The notes under the pieces are model-generated. The model worked only from the letters and a program-made list of their open reading frames with translations. It was not told where the DNA came from and made no database searches. This document shows positions 1-6,414 of a stretch of 7,955 nt of DNA, in pieces; the first letter of the stretch is position 1, and every line of letters begins with the position of its first letter. Source of the DNA: Polaribacter sp. GTDB taxonomy: Bacteria; Bacteroidota; Bacteroidia; Flavobacteriales; Flavobacteriaceae. The translations under genes and the position numbers were made by a program. The stretch lies in the NCBI GenBank assembly GCA_003537695.1, contig DPRC01000079.1, positions 768-8,722 of the forward strand. The letters are read 5' to 3'.

Positions 1-21
1 GTTCGTTTTAGGTTTTTATAT

Positions 22-37
22 GACAAGAAAACTTGTC
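22..37. repeat. Small perfect inverted repeat (hairpin)
   Basis: GACAAG (22-27) and CTTGTC (32-37) are perfect complements around an AAAA loop, giving a 6-bp hairpin on either strand. Neither side carries a convincing T-run, so I do not call it a terminator. It may belong to the end of a gene lying left of the window, or be a protein-binding site. Nothing else in 1-120 could be assigned. Confidence 0.35.
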
Positions 38-123
38 TAAAATTGACATATCAACAATCTAAGCACCACATAATTTACAGATTTGTATTTCTAAGTCTAT
101 TTTTGGGGTTTTAACAGTTATAA

Positions 124-155
124 TTTCGGAGCAATCTAGATACCCGCTACCTTTG
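124..155 (+). promoter_or_regulatory. Bacteroidota-type promoter for the 64-aa gene
   Basis: TACCTTTG at 148-155 matches the Bacteroidota -7 consensus TAnnTTTG at every specified base. TTTC at 124-127 lies 20 bp upstream, where the -33 TTTG element is expected (3 of 4 bases). Transcription would start near 160-163, leaving a leader of about 20 nt before the ATG at 183. The consensus comes from known Bacteroidota promoters; the assignment here is inferred from sequence match and spacing. Confidence 0.5.
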
Positions 156-173
156 TAGTCTAACTAATGCTCC
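128..173. repeat. Inverted repeat flanking the promoter -7 box, possible operator
   Basis: GGAGCA (128-133) and TGCTCC (168-173) are perfect complements 34 nt apart. Between them TAGA (137-140) can pair with TCTA (159-162), and CTAC (147-150) with GTAG (155-158) around a CTTT loop, so a nested but imperfect fold is possible. The half-sites bracket the -7 element and the predicted transcription start. That suits an operator or a structured leader, but the arms are short and chance is not excluded. Confidence 0.3.
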
Positions 174-182
174 CGGAAACCA

Positions 183-377
183 ATGAAACTGATAAAAATT
201 AGAAGAACAACGAGATTAGAGAAACGATATACCTCAAAAATGGGTAGGTTGCATACCAATGTTACGTATATTAAGAAAACCCTATTAAACATCATTCCAC
301 TTCAAACCATTCATAAATACAGAGAAACGTATTACGGTAAAATTAAAGATTGTGAAGAATGTGTTTTAGCTAAATAA
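183..377 (+). CDS. Small basic CxxC protein of unknown function (64 aa)
   Basis: I do not recognise a named family. The 64-residue product has a strongly basic N-terminal half rich in Lys and Arg, no signal peptide and no membrane segment. Its C-terminus is HKYRETYYGKIKDCEECVLAK-like in character, with the pair C57/C60 (CEEC) near the end. A CxxC at the end of such a small basic protein could bind metal or nucleic acid, but that is a guess. Support for a real gene comes from its setting: a consensus-matching promoter about 30 bp upstream, an ATG at a sensible distance from it, and a strong terminator starting 3 nt after the stop codon. It therefore appears to be a one-gene transcription unit. 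The start at 183 is the first ATG after the predicted transcription start. Confidence 0.7.
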   Translation: MKLIKIRRTTRLEKRYTSKMGRLHTNVTYIKKTLLNIIPLQTIHKYRETYYGKIKDCEECVLAK

Positions 378-380
378 ATT

Positions 381-415
381 AAAAAAATCCCAAACAGTTG
401 TTTGGGATTTTTTTT
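381..415. terminator. Rho-independent terminator after the 64-aa gene
   Basis: A 15-bp perfect stem, with left arm 381-395, AGTT loop 396-399 and right arm 400-414, has the core ATCCCAAAC/GTTTGGGAT flanked by an A-run on the left and a T-run on the right. The symmetry would allow it to act in both directions. It starts 3 nt after the stop codon of the small gene and isolates that gene from the M16 peptidase gene. Confidence 0.85.
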
Positions 416-443
416 GAATATTATTTAACACAAAACACGCTAT

Positions 444-476
444 TTTCTTCTTTTCATTGTAGTATTTTTACTTTTA
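444..476 (+). promoter_or_regulatory. Candidate promoter for the M16 peptidase gene
   Basis: TACTTTTA (469-476) matches TAnnTTTG at all specified bases but the last. TTTC (444-447) sits 21 bp upstream as a 3-of-4 match to the -33 element. The leader would be only about 10 nt. A promoter is needed here because a strong terminator lies just upstream, but the region is so T-rich that this exact placement is uncertain. Confidence 0.3.
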
Positions 477-489
477 AAAATATGTTCCT

Positions 490-3327
490 ATGAAAAAAAT
501 AAGCATCACTATTTTAACAATTATTAGTTTTGTGGCCTGCGCCCCAAACTCTGACAGCACTTCGGATGAACTCAGCATCAACTATGAAAAAATTGAATTA
601 GAGAATGGACTCAATGTTATTTTTCACGTAGACAAGTCAGATCCCGTTGTTGCTGTAGAATTAATGGTACATGTAGGTTCTGCCAGAGAAATTGAAGGAA
701 GAACTGGATTTGCACATTTATTTGAACACTTATTATTTTTAGAATCTGAAAACTTAGGAAAAGGTGGCCTGGATAAAATGAGTGCAAGGATTGGAGGATC
801 AGGTGCCAATGGCTCTACCTCTAGAGACCGCACGAACTACTTACAAACGGTACCAAAAGATGGCTTAGAGAAAATGATATGGGCGGAAGCAGATAAGTTG
901 GGTTACTTTATAAATACCGTTACAGATCCTGTGCTCGCAAAAGAAAAACAAGTTGTTAAAAATGAAAAGAGACAAAGCTATGACAACAGACCGTATGGTT
1001 ATAACCAATATGTAATTGGTAAAAATTTATATCCTAAAGACCATCCATACAATTGGCAAGTAATTGGTTCTTTAGAAGACTTACAGAACGCGACTTTGCA
1101 AGATGTAAAGAACTTTTATAAGAAATGGTATGTTCCTAACAATGCAACCTTGGTATTATCTGGAGATATAGATATTGAACAAGCCACAAAATGGGTGCAT
1201 CGCTATTTTGATGAAATTCCAAAAGGTACAGAAGAAATTACTGCTTTAGCGAAAAGACCAGGGTTTGTGAAGGAAACAAAATTCATTTACTACGAAGATA
1301 ATTTTGCGAGAGTCCCACAATTAACAATGGTTTGGCCAACAGTTGAATCTTACCATCCAGATGCCTATGCTTTAGATGTATTGTCCCAATACCTAACCGA
1401 AGGAAAGTCGGCACCATTAAACCAAGTTTTAATAGCGGATCTAAAACTCACCTCTTATGCGAGCATGTATAGTAGAAACTCTGAATTAGCTGGAGAAATA
1501 CAAGTCTCCGTAAGAGCATTTAACGAAGGCCACCTCATGGAAATAAAAGCAGGAATTGAAAAAGCGTTCTTAAAATTCGAAAATGAGGGGATTTCAGTAA
1601 AAGATTTAAACCGAATAAAGGCAGGTCAAGAAACGAGCTTTTATCGGAGTCTTTCCAGTGTACTTGGAAAAGGAAATAATTTAGCCTCTTACAATACCTA
1701 TCTTGGAAATCCTGGTTTTGCAACCGAAGACATCAAAAGAACTTTAGCAGTTACCCCCGCAGATGTGCAGCGTGTTTACGAGAAATATATAAAAAACAAG
1801 AATTATATTGCAACAAGCTTTGTCCCTAAAAACAGTGCAGAACTGGCATTAACAGGCTCTAAACTGGCCGAAATTATAGAAGAAAAAATTATAACGGGTG
1901 CAGAAGAAAGCTTTGATCCGAAAATCGCAGCTACTTATGAAAAAACGACCTCTTCTTTTGATAGAAGTATCGAACCAAAATACGGAAAAACACCTGCTTT
2001 AGCGGTTCCTGAAGTATATGAAAGTAGCCTAGAAAATGGCTTAAAAATCTATGGAATAGAAAATAATGAAGTGCCTCTTATCCGTTTTAACTTAATCGTT
2101 AATGGTGGACAGTTGTTAGAGTCTGTTGATAAATTGGGCGTTGCCAATTTAACCGCAGACTTATTAAACAAAGGCACCAAAAATAAAACAACACAAGCTT
2201 TAGAAAAAGCAATTCAAGAATTAGGTGCAACTATATATGTATATGCTGATAAAGAAAGTATCACTTTAAGTGGAACTACTTTAGCTAAAAACTATGCAAA
2301 AACCTTAGCGTTGGCTCAGGAAATATTATTAGCACCAAGATTTGATGCCCTTGAATTTGACTTACTTAAAAATGCAACTATTGCTCGCTTGCGACAGCAA
2401 GAAGCGAGTCCGAATGCTCTTGCCAATAGTGCTTACAAAAAACTTATTTACGGAGAAAAAAATATACGTTCTAAGAATACTCTAGGAACATTAGCTTCTG
2501 TAGCCGAAATAACTTTAGATGATTTAAAAGCATATTACACCAATTACATTTCGCCTTCTGTAGCAAAAATATTAGTTGTAGGCGCAATTCCAAAGGAAAA
2601 AGTAATTGCATCGTTACAAAGTTTAAATACAAATTGGAAGGCCAAAGAAGTTGTAATTCCGGTATATAAAACTCCTGAAGCACCTGCAAAATCTGTCGTA
2701 TATTTTTATGACATCCCAAATGCAAAACAAAGTGTTTTACAATTTGGTGCACCTGCCTTAGCGGCAACAGATTCTGATTACTATGCCGCTACGGTGATGA
2801 ACTATATTCTTGGTGGGGGTGGTTTTGCTTCCAGATTGACGCAAGAATTAAGGGAAGGAAAAGGATATACCTACGGCATTCGCTCTGGTTTTTCTGGAAC
2901 AAAAGCAAAAGGAACTTTTACAATTTCTAGTGGAGTTCGCTCTAATGTTACCTTGGAATCTGCCCAAGCAGTTCAAAAAATATTAGCAGCATATCCTACT
3001 ACTTTTTCTGACAAAGATTTAGCAACAACAAAAAGTTTTTTAATAAAAAGTAACGCAAGGGCTTTTGAAACTGCTAATGCAAAATTAAGCATGCTTTCTA
3101 CCATGAGTGCTTATGGCTTAAAAGCAGATTATATTAGAGACCGGGAACTTACGGTGCAAAATATGACAAAAGAAAGAATTGAAGAATTAGCAAATACCTA
3201 TATCAATCCTAATAAAATGATTTGGCTAGTTGCAGGAGATGCAGAAACCCAATTAGAAAGAATGACAGCATTAGGTTATGGAGCACCCATTCTTTTAAAT
3301 AAAAGACAAGGTAAAATTAAAAACTGA
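490..3327 (+). CDS. M16 family zinc metallopeptidase, two-domain lipoprotein
   Basis: This is a zinc peptidase of the pitrilysin/insulinase family M16, probably degrading unfolded proteins or peptides at the cell envelope. The N-terminus is a lipoprotein signal peptide: a Lys-Lys start, a hydrophobic stretch and a FVAC lipobox with Cys17 as the lipidated residue. The first M16 unit (about residues 30-450) carries the inverted zinc motif HLFEH, with H76 and H80 as ligands and E79 as general base; E159 in the VVKNEK segment fits the third ligand. A second, homologous unit starts near residue 508. There the equivalent segment reads GVANLTADLL (550-559), so its zinc site is lost. It keeps the GGGGFASRLTQELREGKGYTYG segment (775-796), whose R788 and Y795 correspond to the conserved Arg/Tyr pair that completes the active site from the partner half. 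The 945-residue length fits a fused active/inactive pair, as is common in Bacteroidota. It stands alone between two terminators and converges on fabD. The physiological substrate cannot be told from sequence. Confidence 0.95.
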   Translation: MKKISITILTIISFVACAPNSDSTSDELSINYEKIELENGLNVIFHVDKSDPVVAVELMVHVGSAREIEGRTGFAHLFEHLLFLESENLGKGGLDKMSARIGGSGANGSTSRDRTNYLQTVPKDGLEKMIWAEADKLGYFINTVTDPVLAKEKQVVKNEKRQSYDNRPYGYNQYVIGKNLYPKDHPYNWQVIGSLEDLQNATLQDVKNFYKKWYVPNNATLVLSGDIDIEQATKWVHRYFDEIPKGTEEITALAKRPGFVKETKFIYYEDNFARVPQLTMVWPTVESYHPDAYALDVLSQYLTEGKSAPLNQVLIADLKLTSYASMYSRNSELAGEIQVSVRAFNEGHLMEIKAGIEKAFLKFENEGISVKDLNRIKAGQETSFYRSLSSVLGKGNNLASYNTYLGNPGFATEDIKRTLAVTPADVQRVYEKYIKNKNYIATSFVPKNSAELALTGSKLAEIIEEKIITGAEESFDPKIAATYEKTTSSFDRSIEPKYGKTPALAVPEVYESSLENGLKIYGIENNEVPLIRFNLIVNGGQLLESVDKLGVANLTADLLNKGTKNKTTQALEKAIQELGATIYVYADKESITLSGTTLAKNYAKTLALAQEILLAPRFDALEFDLLKNATIARLRQQEASPNALANSAYKKLIYGEKNIRSKNTLGTLASVAEITLDDLKAYYTNYISPSVAKILVVGAIPKEKVIASLQSLNTNWKAKEVVIPVYKTPEAPAKSVVYFYDIPNAKQSVLQFGAPALAATDSDYYAATVMNYILGGGGFASRLTQELREGKGYTYGIRSGFSGTKAKGTFTISSGVRSNVTLESAQAVQKILAAYPTTFSDKDLATTKSFLIKSNARAFETANAKLSMLSTMSAYGLKADYIRDRELTVQNMTKERIEELANTYINPNKMIWLVAGDAETQLERMTALGYGAPILLNKRQGKIKN

Positions 3328-3394
3328 TTCTTTTAATTCGAATACTAGACCGTTTCTTTTGTAGCGTTCACAAATCAGCTGTATTGTCCTTTTT

Positions 3395-3434
3395 TTAAAA
3401 GCCCCAATTTCAAATTTGAAATTGGGGCTTTTAA
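3395..3434. terminator. Bidirectional terminator, 40-nt perfect palindrome
   Basis: Positions 3395-3414 are the exact reverse complement of 3415-3434. The stem has a GCCCC/GGGGC core, an AATTTCAAA/TTTGAAATT inner part and A/T flanks that give a U-tract on either strand. It lies between the stop of the M16 gene (68 nt upstream) and the stop of fabD on the other strand (17 nt away), so it can end both convergent transcripts. Confidence 0.9.
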
Positions 3435-3451
3435 TTTTATTTAAATTTTGT

Positions 3452-4339
3452 CTATACAGGTAAGGAAGCACTACTAGCAGCAACGCTTCTATCTATTTTA
3501 CGCATTAAACCTTGTAATACTTTACCAGGTCCAACTTCTATAAACGCTGTTCCACCATCGGCTATCATTGCCTGTATCGATTGTGTCCATCTAACAGGAG
3601 CCGTCAACTGAAGCATTAAGTTTTTCTTAATCTCTGTAGGATCTGTAACCGCATTTGCTGGCACATTTTGATATACTGGACACGTAGGTTGGCCAAAGGT
3701 AGTTGCTTCAATTGCAGCCGCTAACTCTGCTCTTGCAGGTTCCATCATTGGAGAATGAAAGGCACCACCAACAGGCAACAACAATGCTCTTCTCGCTCCT
3801 TTTTCTGTTAAAACCTCACATGCTTTTTCAACTGCAGAAATTTCACCAGAAATCACCAATTGCCCAGGACAATTATAATTCGCAGCCACCACTATGCCTT
3901 CGATTTCTTTACACGTTTCTTCCACCACATGATCTTCCAAACCCAAAACTGCCGCCATTGTAGAGGGTGCAATTTCACATGCTTTTTGCATTGCCAAAGC
4001 ACGTTTAGAGACTAATTTTAAGCCATCTTCAAAAGACAAAACACCGTTTGCAACCAAAGCTGATAATTCTCCTAAAGAGTGTCCTGCAACCATTTCTGGC
4101 TGAAAAGACGCTCCTAAGACCTTTGCTAAAATTACAGAATGTAAAAAAATTGCAGGCTGCGTAACTTTTGTTTCTTTCAATTGCGCTGCAGTTCCTTCGA
4201 ACATAATGTCTGTGATTGAAAAGCCTAAAATATCATTTGCCTTTTCAAAATATTCTTGTGCCAATGGTGAATTTTCGTACAAGTCCAATCCCATTCCTGT
4301 GAATTGTGCTCCTTGCCCTGGAAAAATATATGCTTTCAT
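3452..4339 (-). CDS. fabD: Malonyl-CoA:ACP transacylase FabD
   Basis: FabD transfers malonyl from CoA to acyl carrier protein in the cytoplasm, supplying the extender unit for type II fatty acid synthesis. The 295-residue length is typical. The N-terminal FPGQGAQFTGMG (6-17) provides the oxyanion-hole glutamine Q9. The nucleophile elbow GHSLGE (86-91) places the catalytic serine at S88. R113 matches the arginine that binds the malonyl carboxylate, and H195 in GGAFHSPMM (191-199) is the catalytic histidine. NCPGQ at 156-160 and the C-terminal FIEVGPGKVLQGL are also family hallmarks. All key residues are present. The start at 4339 puts the conserved GQGAQ segment at its usual distance from the N-terminus. 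The gene stands alone rather than in a fab cluster; it converges on the M16 gene and diverges from the transporter gene. Confidence 0.97.
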   Translation of the reverse strand: MKAYIFPGQGAQFTGMGLDLYENSPLAQEYFEKANDILGFSITDIMFEGTAAQLKETKVTQPAIFLHSVILAKVLGASFQPEMVAGHSLGELSALVANGVLSFEDGLKLVSKRALAMQKACEIAPSTMAAVLGLEDHVVEETCKEIEGIVVAANYNCPGQLVISGEISAVEKACEVLTEKGARRALLLPVGGAFHSPMMEPARAELAAAIEATTFGQPTCPVYQNVPANAVTDPTEIKKNLMLQLTAPVRWTQSIQAMIADGGTAFIEVGPGKVLQGLMRKIDRSVAASSASLPV

Positions 4340-4374
4340 AAATGTTTATTTGTATTCATTTGTTTGATCGTTCG

Positions 4375-4382
4375 CGAAAATA
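4375..4382 (-). promoter_or_regulatory. Candidate -7 element for fabD
   Basis: Read on the minus strand this is TATTTTCG, which matches the specified bases of TAnnTTTG at all but one position. It lies 36 nt upstream of the fabD start codon. No good TTTG -33 element is visible at the expected distance, so this is a weak call. Confidence 0.25.
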
Positions 4383-4405
4383 CTCATTTTTATTGAAAGC
4401 GGTTT

Positions 4406-4437
4406 CCTGCATCCAATGAGATCTCTTTCCTTGCAGG
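4406..4437. repeat. Inverted repeat in the fabD/transporter divergent region
   Basis: CCTGCA (4406-4411) and TGCAGG (4432-4437) are perfect complements enclosing 20 nt, and the loop contains the 8-nt palindrome GAGATCTC (4418-4425). It lies 66-98 bp upstream of the fabD start, in a 242-bp region serving two divergent genes. It could be an operator for fabD or for the divergent gene. No known fatty-acid regulator motif is recognised. Confidence 0.3.
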
Positions 4438-4479
4438 TCCTACCTTATTTTCTGAGAACTAAAATACTTTCTAATACCT

Positions 4480-4509
4480 AAAAAAAGTGGGAAACCTCCA
4501 CCTTTTTTT
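4480..4509. terminator. Terminator-like hairpin upstream of the transporter gene
   Basis: GTGG (4487-4490) pairs with CCAC (4498-4501) around a GAAACCT loop. Seven A residues precede it and seven T residues follow it, offset by one bulged C (4502). The shape is that of a weak Rho-independent terminator, 72 nt before the transporter ATG. Both neighbouring genes point away from this region, so no known transcript needs to end here. A leader attenuator, a terminator for an unannotated small RNA, or a chance structure are the alternatives. Confidence 0.4.
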
Positions 4510-4569
4510 AATTACGTTCCGATATTTGAATTTACAAATTTCAATTCTAAAACTGCAAAGAATATTTAG

Positions 4570-4577
4570 TAAGTTTG
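4570..4577 (+). promoter_or_regulatory. Candidate -7 element for the transporter/arsenosugar operon
   Basis: TAAGTTTG matches TAnnTTTG at every specified base. It lies only 4 nt before the ATG at 4582, so the transcript would be leaderless or start within the first codons. No clear TTTG is found 19-21 bp upstream. The imperfect palindrome TTGAATTT-ACA-AATTTCAA (4526-4544) just upstream could be a regulator site. The perfect match may be a coincidence in AT-rich DNA. Confidence 0.3.
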
Positions 4578-4581
4578 TTAC

Positions 4582-5268
4582 ATGACAAAGAAAAACAAAC
4601 AGCTAGCGGACACCGTGTATCTAATATTAGCTGCACTATTTATAGCGTCTCTAGTTGCTTCTAATTTAATCTTTCAAAAATTCTTCTATTGGGAACCTTT
4701 TGGATGGTATCGTTTTGAAATTTCAGTAGGAATTCTCCCCTATCCCATTACTTTTTTAATCACAGATATATTATCAGAAATTTATGGAAAGAAAAAGGCA
4801 AATCAAGTCGTGATTGCAGGAATTTTTGCTTCCTTTTTCTCGATGATAATTATTATAATTGCCGATTTCGCACCAGCAATAGAAAGTTCCCCAGTAAATG
4901 ACGAAGTTTTTCATCAAGTTTTTGGAGTATCTCCTTTGGCTGTTTTTGCTTCTATGATCGCTTATTTATTTGCACAGTTTATTGACATCCGGATTTTTCA
5001 TTTCTGGAAAAAGCAAACCAATGGAAAACATTTATGGCTGCGTAATAATTTTTCCACTTTCGCTTCCCAATTTATGGATACGTTTACCGTTCTTTTCTTA
5101 TTGTGCTCCTTTCATATTTTACCTTGGACAATTTTCACAAGTTTACTTATCAGTGGCTTTCTTTTTAAAGTCCTTATTGCCGCATTAGACACTCCTGTCT
5201 TATATGGAATTGTTTTCCTTTTCAGAAGAAGGTTCCATTTAGGAGTAGGTCAAGAAATTTTAGACTAA
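4582..5268 (+). CDS. yhhQ: YhhQ/VUT-family queuosine precursor transporter
   Basis: This is an inner-membrane protein of the VUT (DUF165, YhhQ) family. E. coli YhhQ imports the queuosine precursors preQ0 and preQ1 for modification of tRNA wobble guanosine. The 228-residue length is normal. About six hydrophobic segments are visible, the clearest near residues 12-32, 75-95, 115-135, 165-180 and 183-205. Family motifs include PITFLITDILSEIYGKKKA (55-73), AYLFAQFIDIRIFHFWK (127-143), LRNNFSTFASQFMDT (153-167) and KVLIAALDTPVLYG (196-209). The basic stretch RRR near 215-217 should lie in the cytoplasm. The start at 4582 gives a short charged N-terminus before the first membrane helix. It is followed after 56 nt by the DUF547 gene and leads the same-strand run that contains the arsenosugar genes. 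Substrate specificity is inferred from the family only. Confidence 0.9.
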   Translation: MTKKNKQLADTVYLILAALFIASLVASNLIFQKFFYWEPFGWYRFEISVGILPYPITFLITDILSEIYGKKKANQVVIAGIFASFFSMIIIIIADFAPAIESSPVNDEVFHQVFGVSPLAVFASMIAYLFAQFIDIRIFHFWKKQTNGKHLWLRNNFSTFASQFMDTFTVLFLLCSFHILPWTIFTSLLISGFLFKVLIAALDTPVLYGIVFLFRRRFHLGVGQEILD

Positions 5269-5278
5269 TTTTATGTAA
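5263..5278 (+). repeat. 16-nt direct repeat, copy 1
   Basis: GACTAATTTTATGTAA occurs here and again, identically, at 6415-6430. This copy includes the last sense codon and stop codon of the transporter gene and the following 10 nt. The two copies are about 1.15 kb apart, both at the 3' end of a gene in the same run. The function is unknown. Confidence 0.55.
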
Positions 5279-5324
5279 TGAACTCAAATAAATTGCGTCT
5301 ATCACGGAAGAAAAGAATATCAGA

Positions 5325-6038
5325 ATGAAAAAAATATGCATCGTAACGATTATGCTATGTCTAAGTTTTGCTAGTAGCTCACAGACAGCAATTTTTAACG
5401 ATTTATTACAAAAACACGTCAGCACAGAAGGAATCGTAGATTACACAAAATTTAATGTTCAAAAACTAAAAGAATATATAACCTATTTAGAAAAGACAAC
5501 GCCGGATACATCCTGGTCAGAAAATAAACAAAAAGCATTTTGGATCAATGCTTATAATGCTTACACCATCTACTTGGTGCTTCATGCGAAGCGTGCAGAA
5601 AAAATAGAAAGCATTCGAGACATTCACAAAAAAGGCAAAACCGCTTGGAAAATTCCCTTTGCTATGGTGGGTGGAAAAACATATACTTTAGACCACATAG
5701 AACATACAGTGCTGCGTAAAAACCTGTTTGACCCGAGAATTCATGTGGGTGTAAACTGTGCTTCGGTCTCTTGTCCTAAGCTTTCTAACATCGCTTTTAC
5801 TGAAAACAATATAGCTGGCGAATTAGAGCGATTAATGAAAGAGTTCATCAACGATGCCTCTAAAAATAAATTTACAAAAGAAAGCATTCAGATATCACCG
5901 ATTTTTAATTGGTTTGAACAAGACTTTACTAAAAATGGCTCTATTATTACCTTTTTAAACAGCTATTTAGAAAGGAAAATAGCTCCAAAAGAAAAAATTA
6001 GTTATCTAAAATACAACTGGAATTTAAACGGAAAATAG
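5325..6038 (+). CDS. Secreted DUF547 protein
   Basis: This is a DUF547 family protein of unknown biochemical function. The N-terminus looks like a Sec signal peptide: Lys-Lys, then a hydrophobic run to about residue 15, then ASSSQT, with cleavage probably near residue 19-20. The mature protein would therefore be periplasmic or outside the cell. Family signatures follow in order: FWINAYNAYTIY (72-83), YTLDHIEHTVLR (120-131), DPRIHVGVNCASVSCP (136-151), ISPIFNWFEQDF (190-201) and the C-terminal YLKYNWNLNG (227-236). C145 and C150 fall in the most conserved block. The 237-residue length is ordinary. It sits 56 nt after the transporter gene and 35 nt before the peroxidase-like gene, with no terminator between, so cotranscription is likely. 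DUF547 genes are, to my knowledge, recurrent neighbours of arsenosugar genes in Bacteroidota. A role in that pathway is an inference, not established. Confidence 0.85.
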   Translation: MKKICIVTIMLCLSFASSSQTAIFNDLLQKHVSTEGIVDYTKFNVQKLKEYITYLEKTTPDTSWSENKQKAFWINAYNAYTIYLVLHAKRAEKIESIRDIHKKGKTAWKIPFAMVGGKTYTLDHIEHTVLRKNLFDPRIHVGVNCASVSCPKLSNIAFTENNIAGELERLMKEFINDASKNKFTKESIQISPIFNWFEQDFTKNGSIITFLNSYLERKIAPKEKISYLKYNWNLNGK

Positions 6039-6073
6039 TATCTTTAATTTTCATCAGAAATAAAATAAAAACA

Positions 6074-6409
6074 ATGTCTAAAAACTATTATGATGCTGCT
6101 GATTTAAGAAAATTCAGCAAGATAACGGACTGGAGTCCAGAGCTTGGAAATAAGTTTTTTGACTACTATGGGAAGGTCTTTGAGGAAGGTGCTTTAACAG
6201 CACGTGAAAAATCTTTAATCGCTTTGGCCGTTGCACACACAGAGCAATGTCCTTATTGTATCGATGCCTACACAAAGGACGGATTGCAGCGCGGAATTAC
6301 CAAAGAACAAATGATGGAAGCCATTCATGTAGGTGCTGCTATTAAAAGCGGAGCCACACTAGTACACGGAGTTCAGATGATGAATAAAGTTGATAAATTA
6401 GAGATGTAA
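6074..6409 (+). CDS. Arsenosugar biosynthesis-associated peroxidase-like protein (AhpD/CMD fold)
   Basis: This is a 111-residue cytoplasmic protein of the AhpD/carboxymuconolactone decarboxylase superfamily, of the small subfamily encoded beside ArsS. AhpD-like proteins use a CxxC pair for thiol redox chemistry. Here the motif is EQCPYCIDAYT (57-67), with C59 and C62, preceded by LTAREKSLIALAVAH (41-55), the typical helix leading to the motif. The histidine that usually follows in AhpD (CxxCxxxH) is replaced by Y66, so ordinary peroxidase activity should not be assumed; H85 in EAIHVGAAI (82-90) is another possible acid/base. Some members of this subfamily have selenocysteine in the motif, but here both positions are normal Cys codons. 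It follows the DUF547 gene by 35 nt and precedes arsS by 112 nt. A thiol-redox role in handling arsenic intermediates is plausible but unproven. Confidence 0.88.
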   Translation: MSKNYYDAADLRKFSKITDWSPELGNKFFDYYGKVFEEGALTAREKSLIALAVAHTEQCPYCIDAYTKDGLQRGITKEQMMEAIHVGAAIKSGATLVHGVQMMNKVDKLEM

Positions 6410-6414
6410 GCGGC

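Noticed and set aside
128..173. tRNA-like or structured small RNA gene
   Set aside because: The nested stems are only 4-6 bp, too short for a tRNA, lack conserved tRNA bases and overlap a good promoter; operator or leader structure is the better reading.
2471..2767. Minus-strand open frame of 98 codons inside the M16 gene
   Set aside because: It lies wholly within a clear M16 coding region, has Leu/Gln-rich shadow composition and shows no domain motif.
3703..3963. Plus-strand open frame of 86 codons opposite fabD
   Set aside because: fabD is intact with all catalytic residues on the other strand; the product is low-complexity Leu/Pro/Gln, typical of an antisense shadow.
4480..4581. PreQ1 riboswitch upstream of the transporter gene
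   Set aside because: The hairpin lacks the recognisable preQ1-I arrangement of a C-rich loop and A-rich tail pairing back into it, and I see no preQ1-II or -III architecture. It is kept only as a hypothesis to test, not called as a feature.
4970..5188. Overlapping plus-strand frame inside the transporter gene
   Set aside because: It is an alternative frame of a well-supported membrane protein; its hydrophobicity is a by-product of the T-rich codons.
6039..6046. Internal promoter TATCTTTA before the peroxidase-like gene
   Set aside because: It matches TAnnTTTG with one mismatch, but no -33 element lies 19-21 bp upstream and such matches are frequent in this AT-rich DNA.
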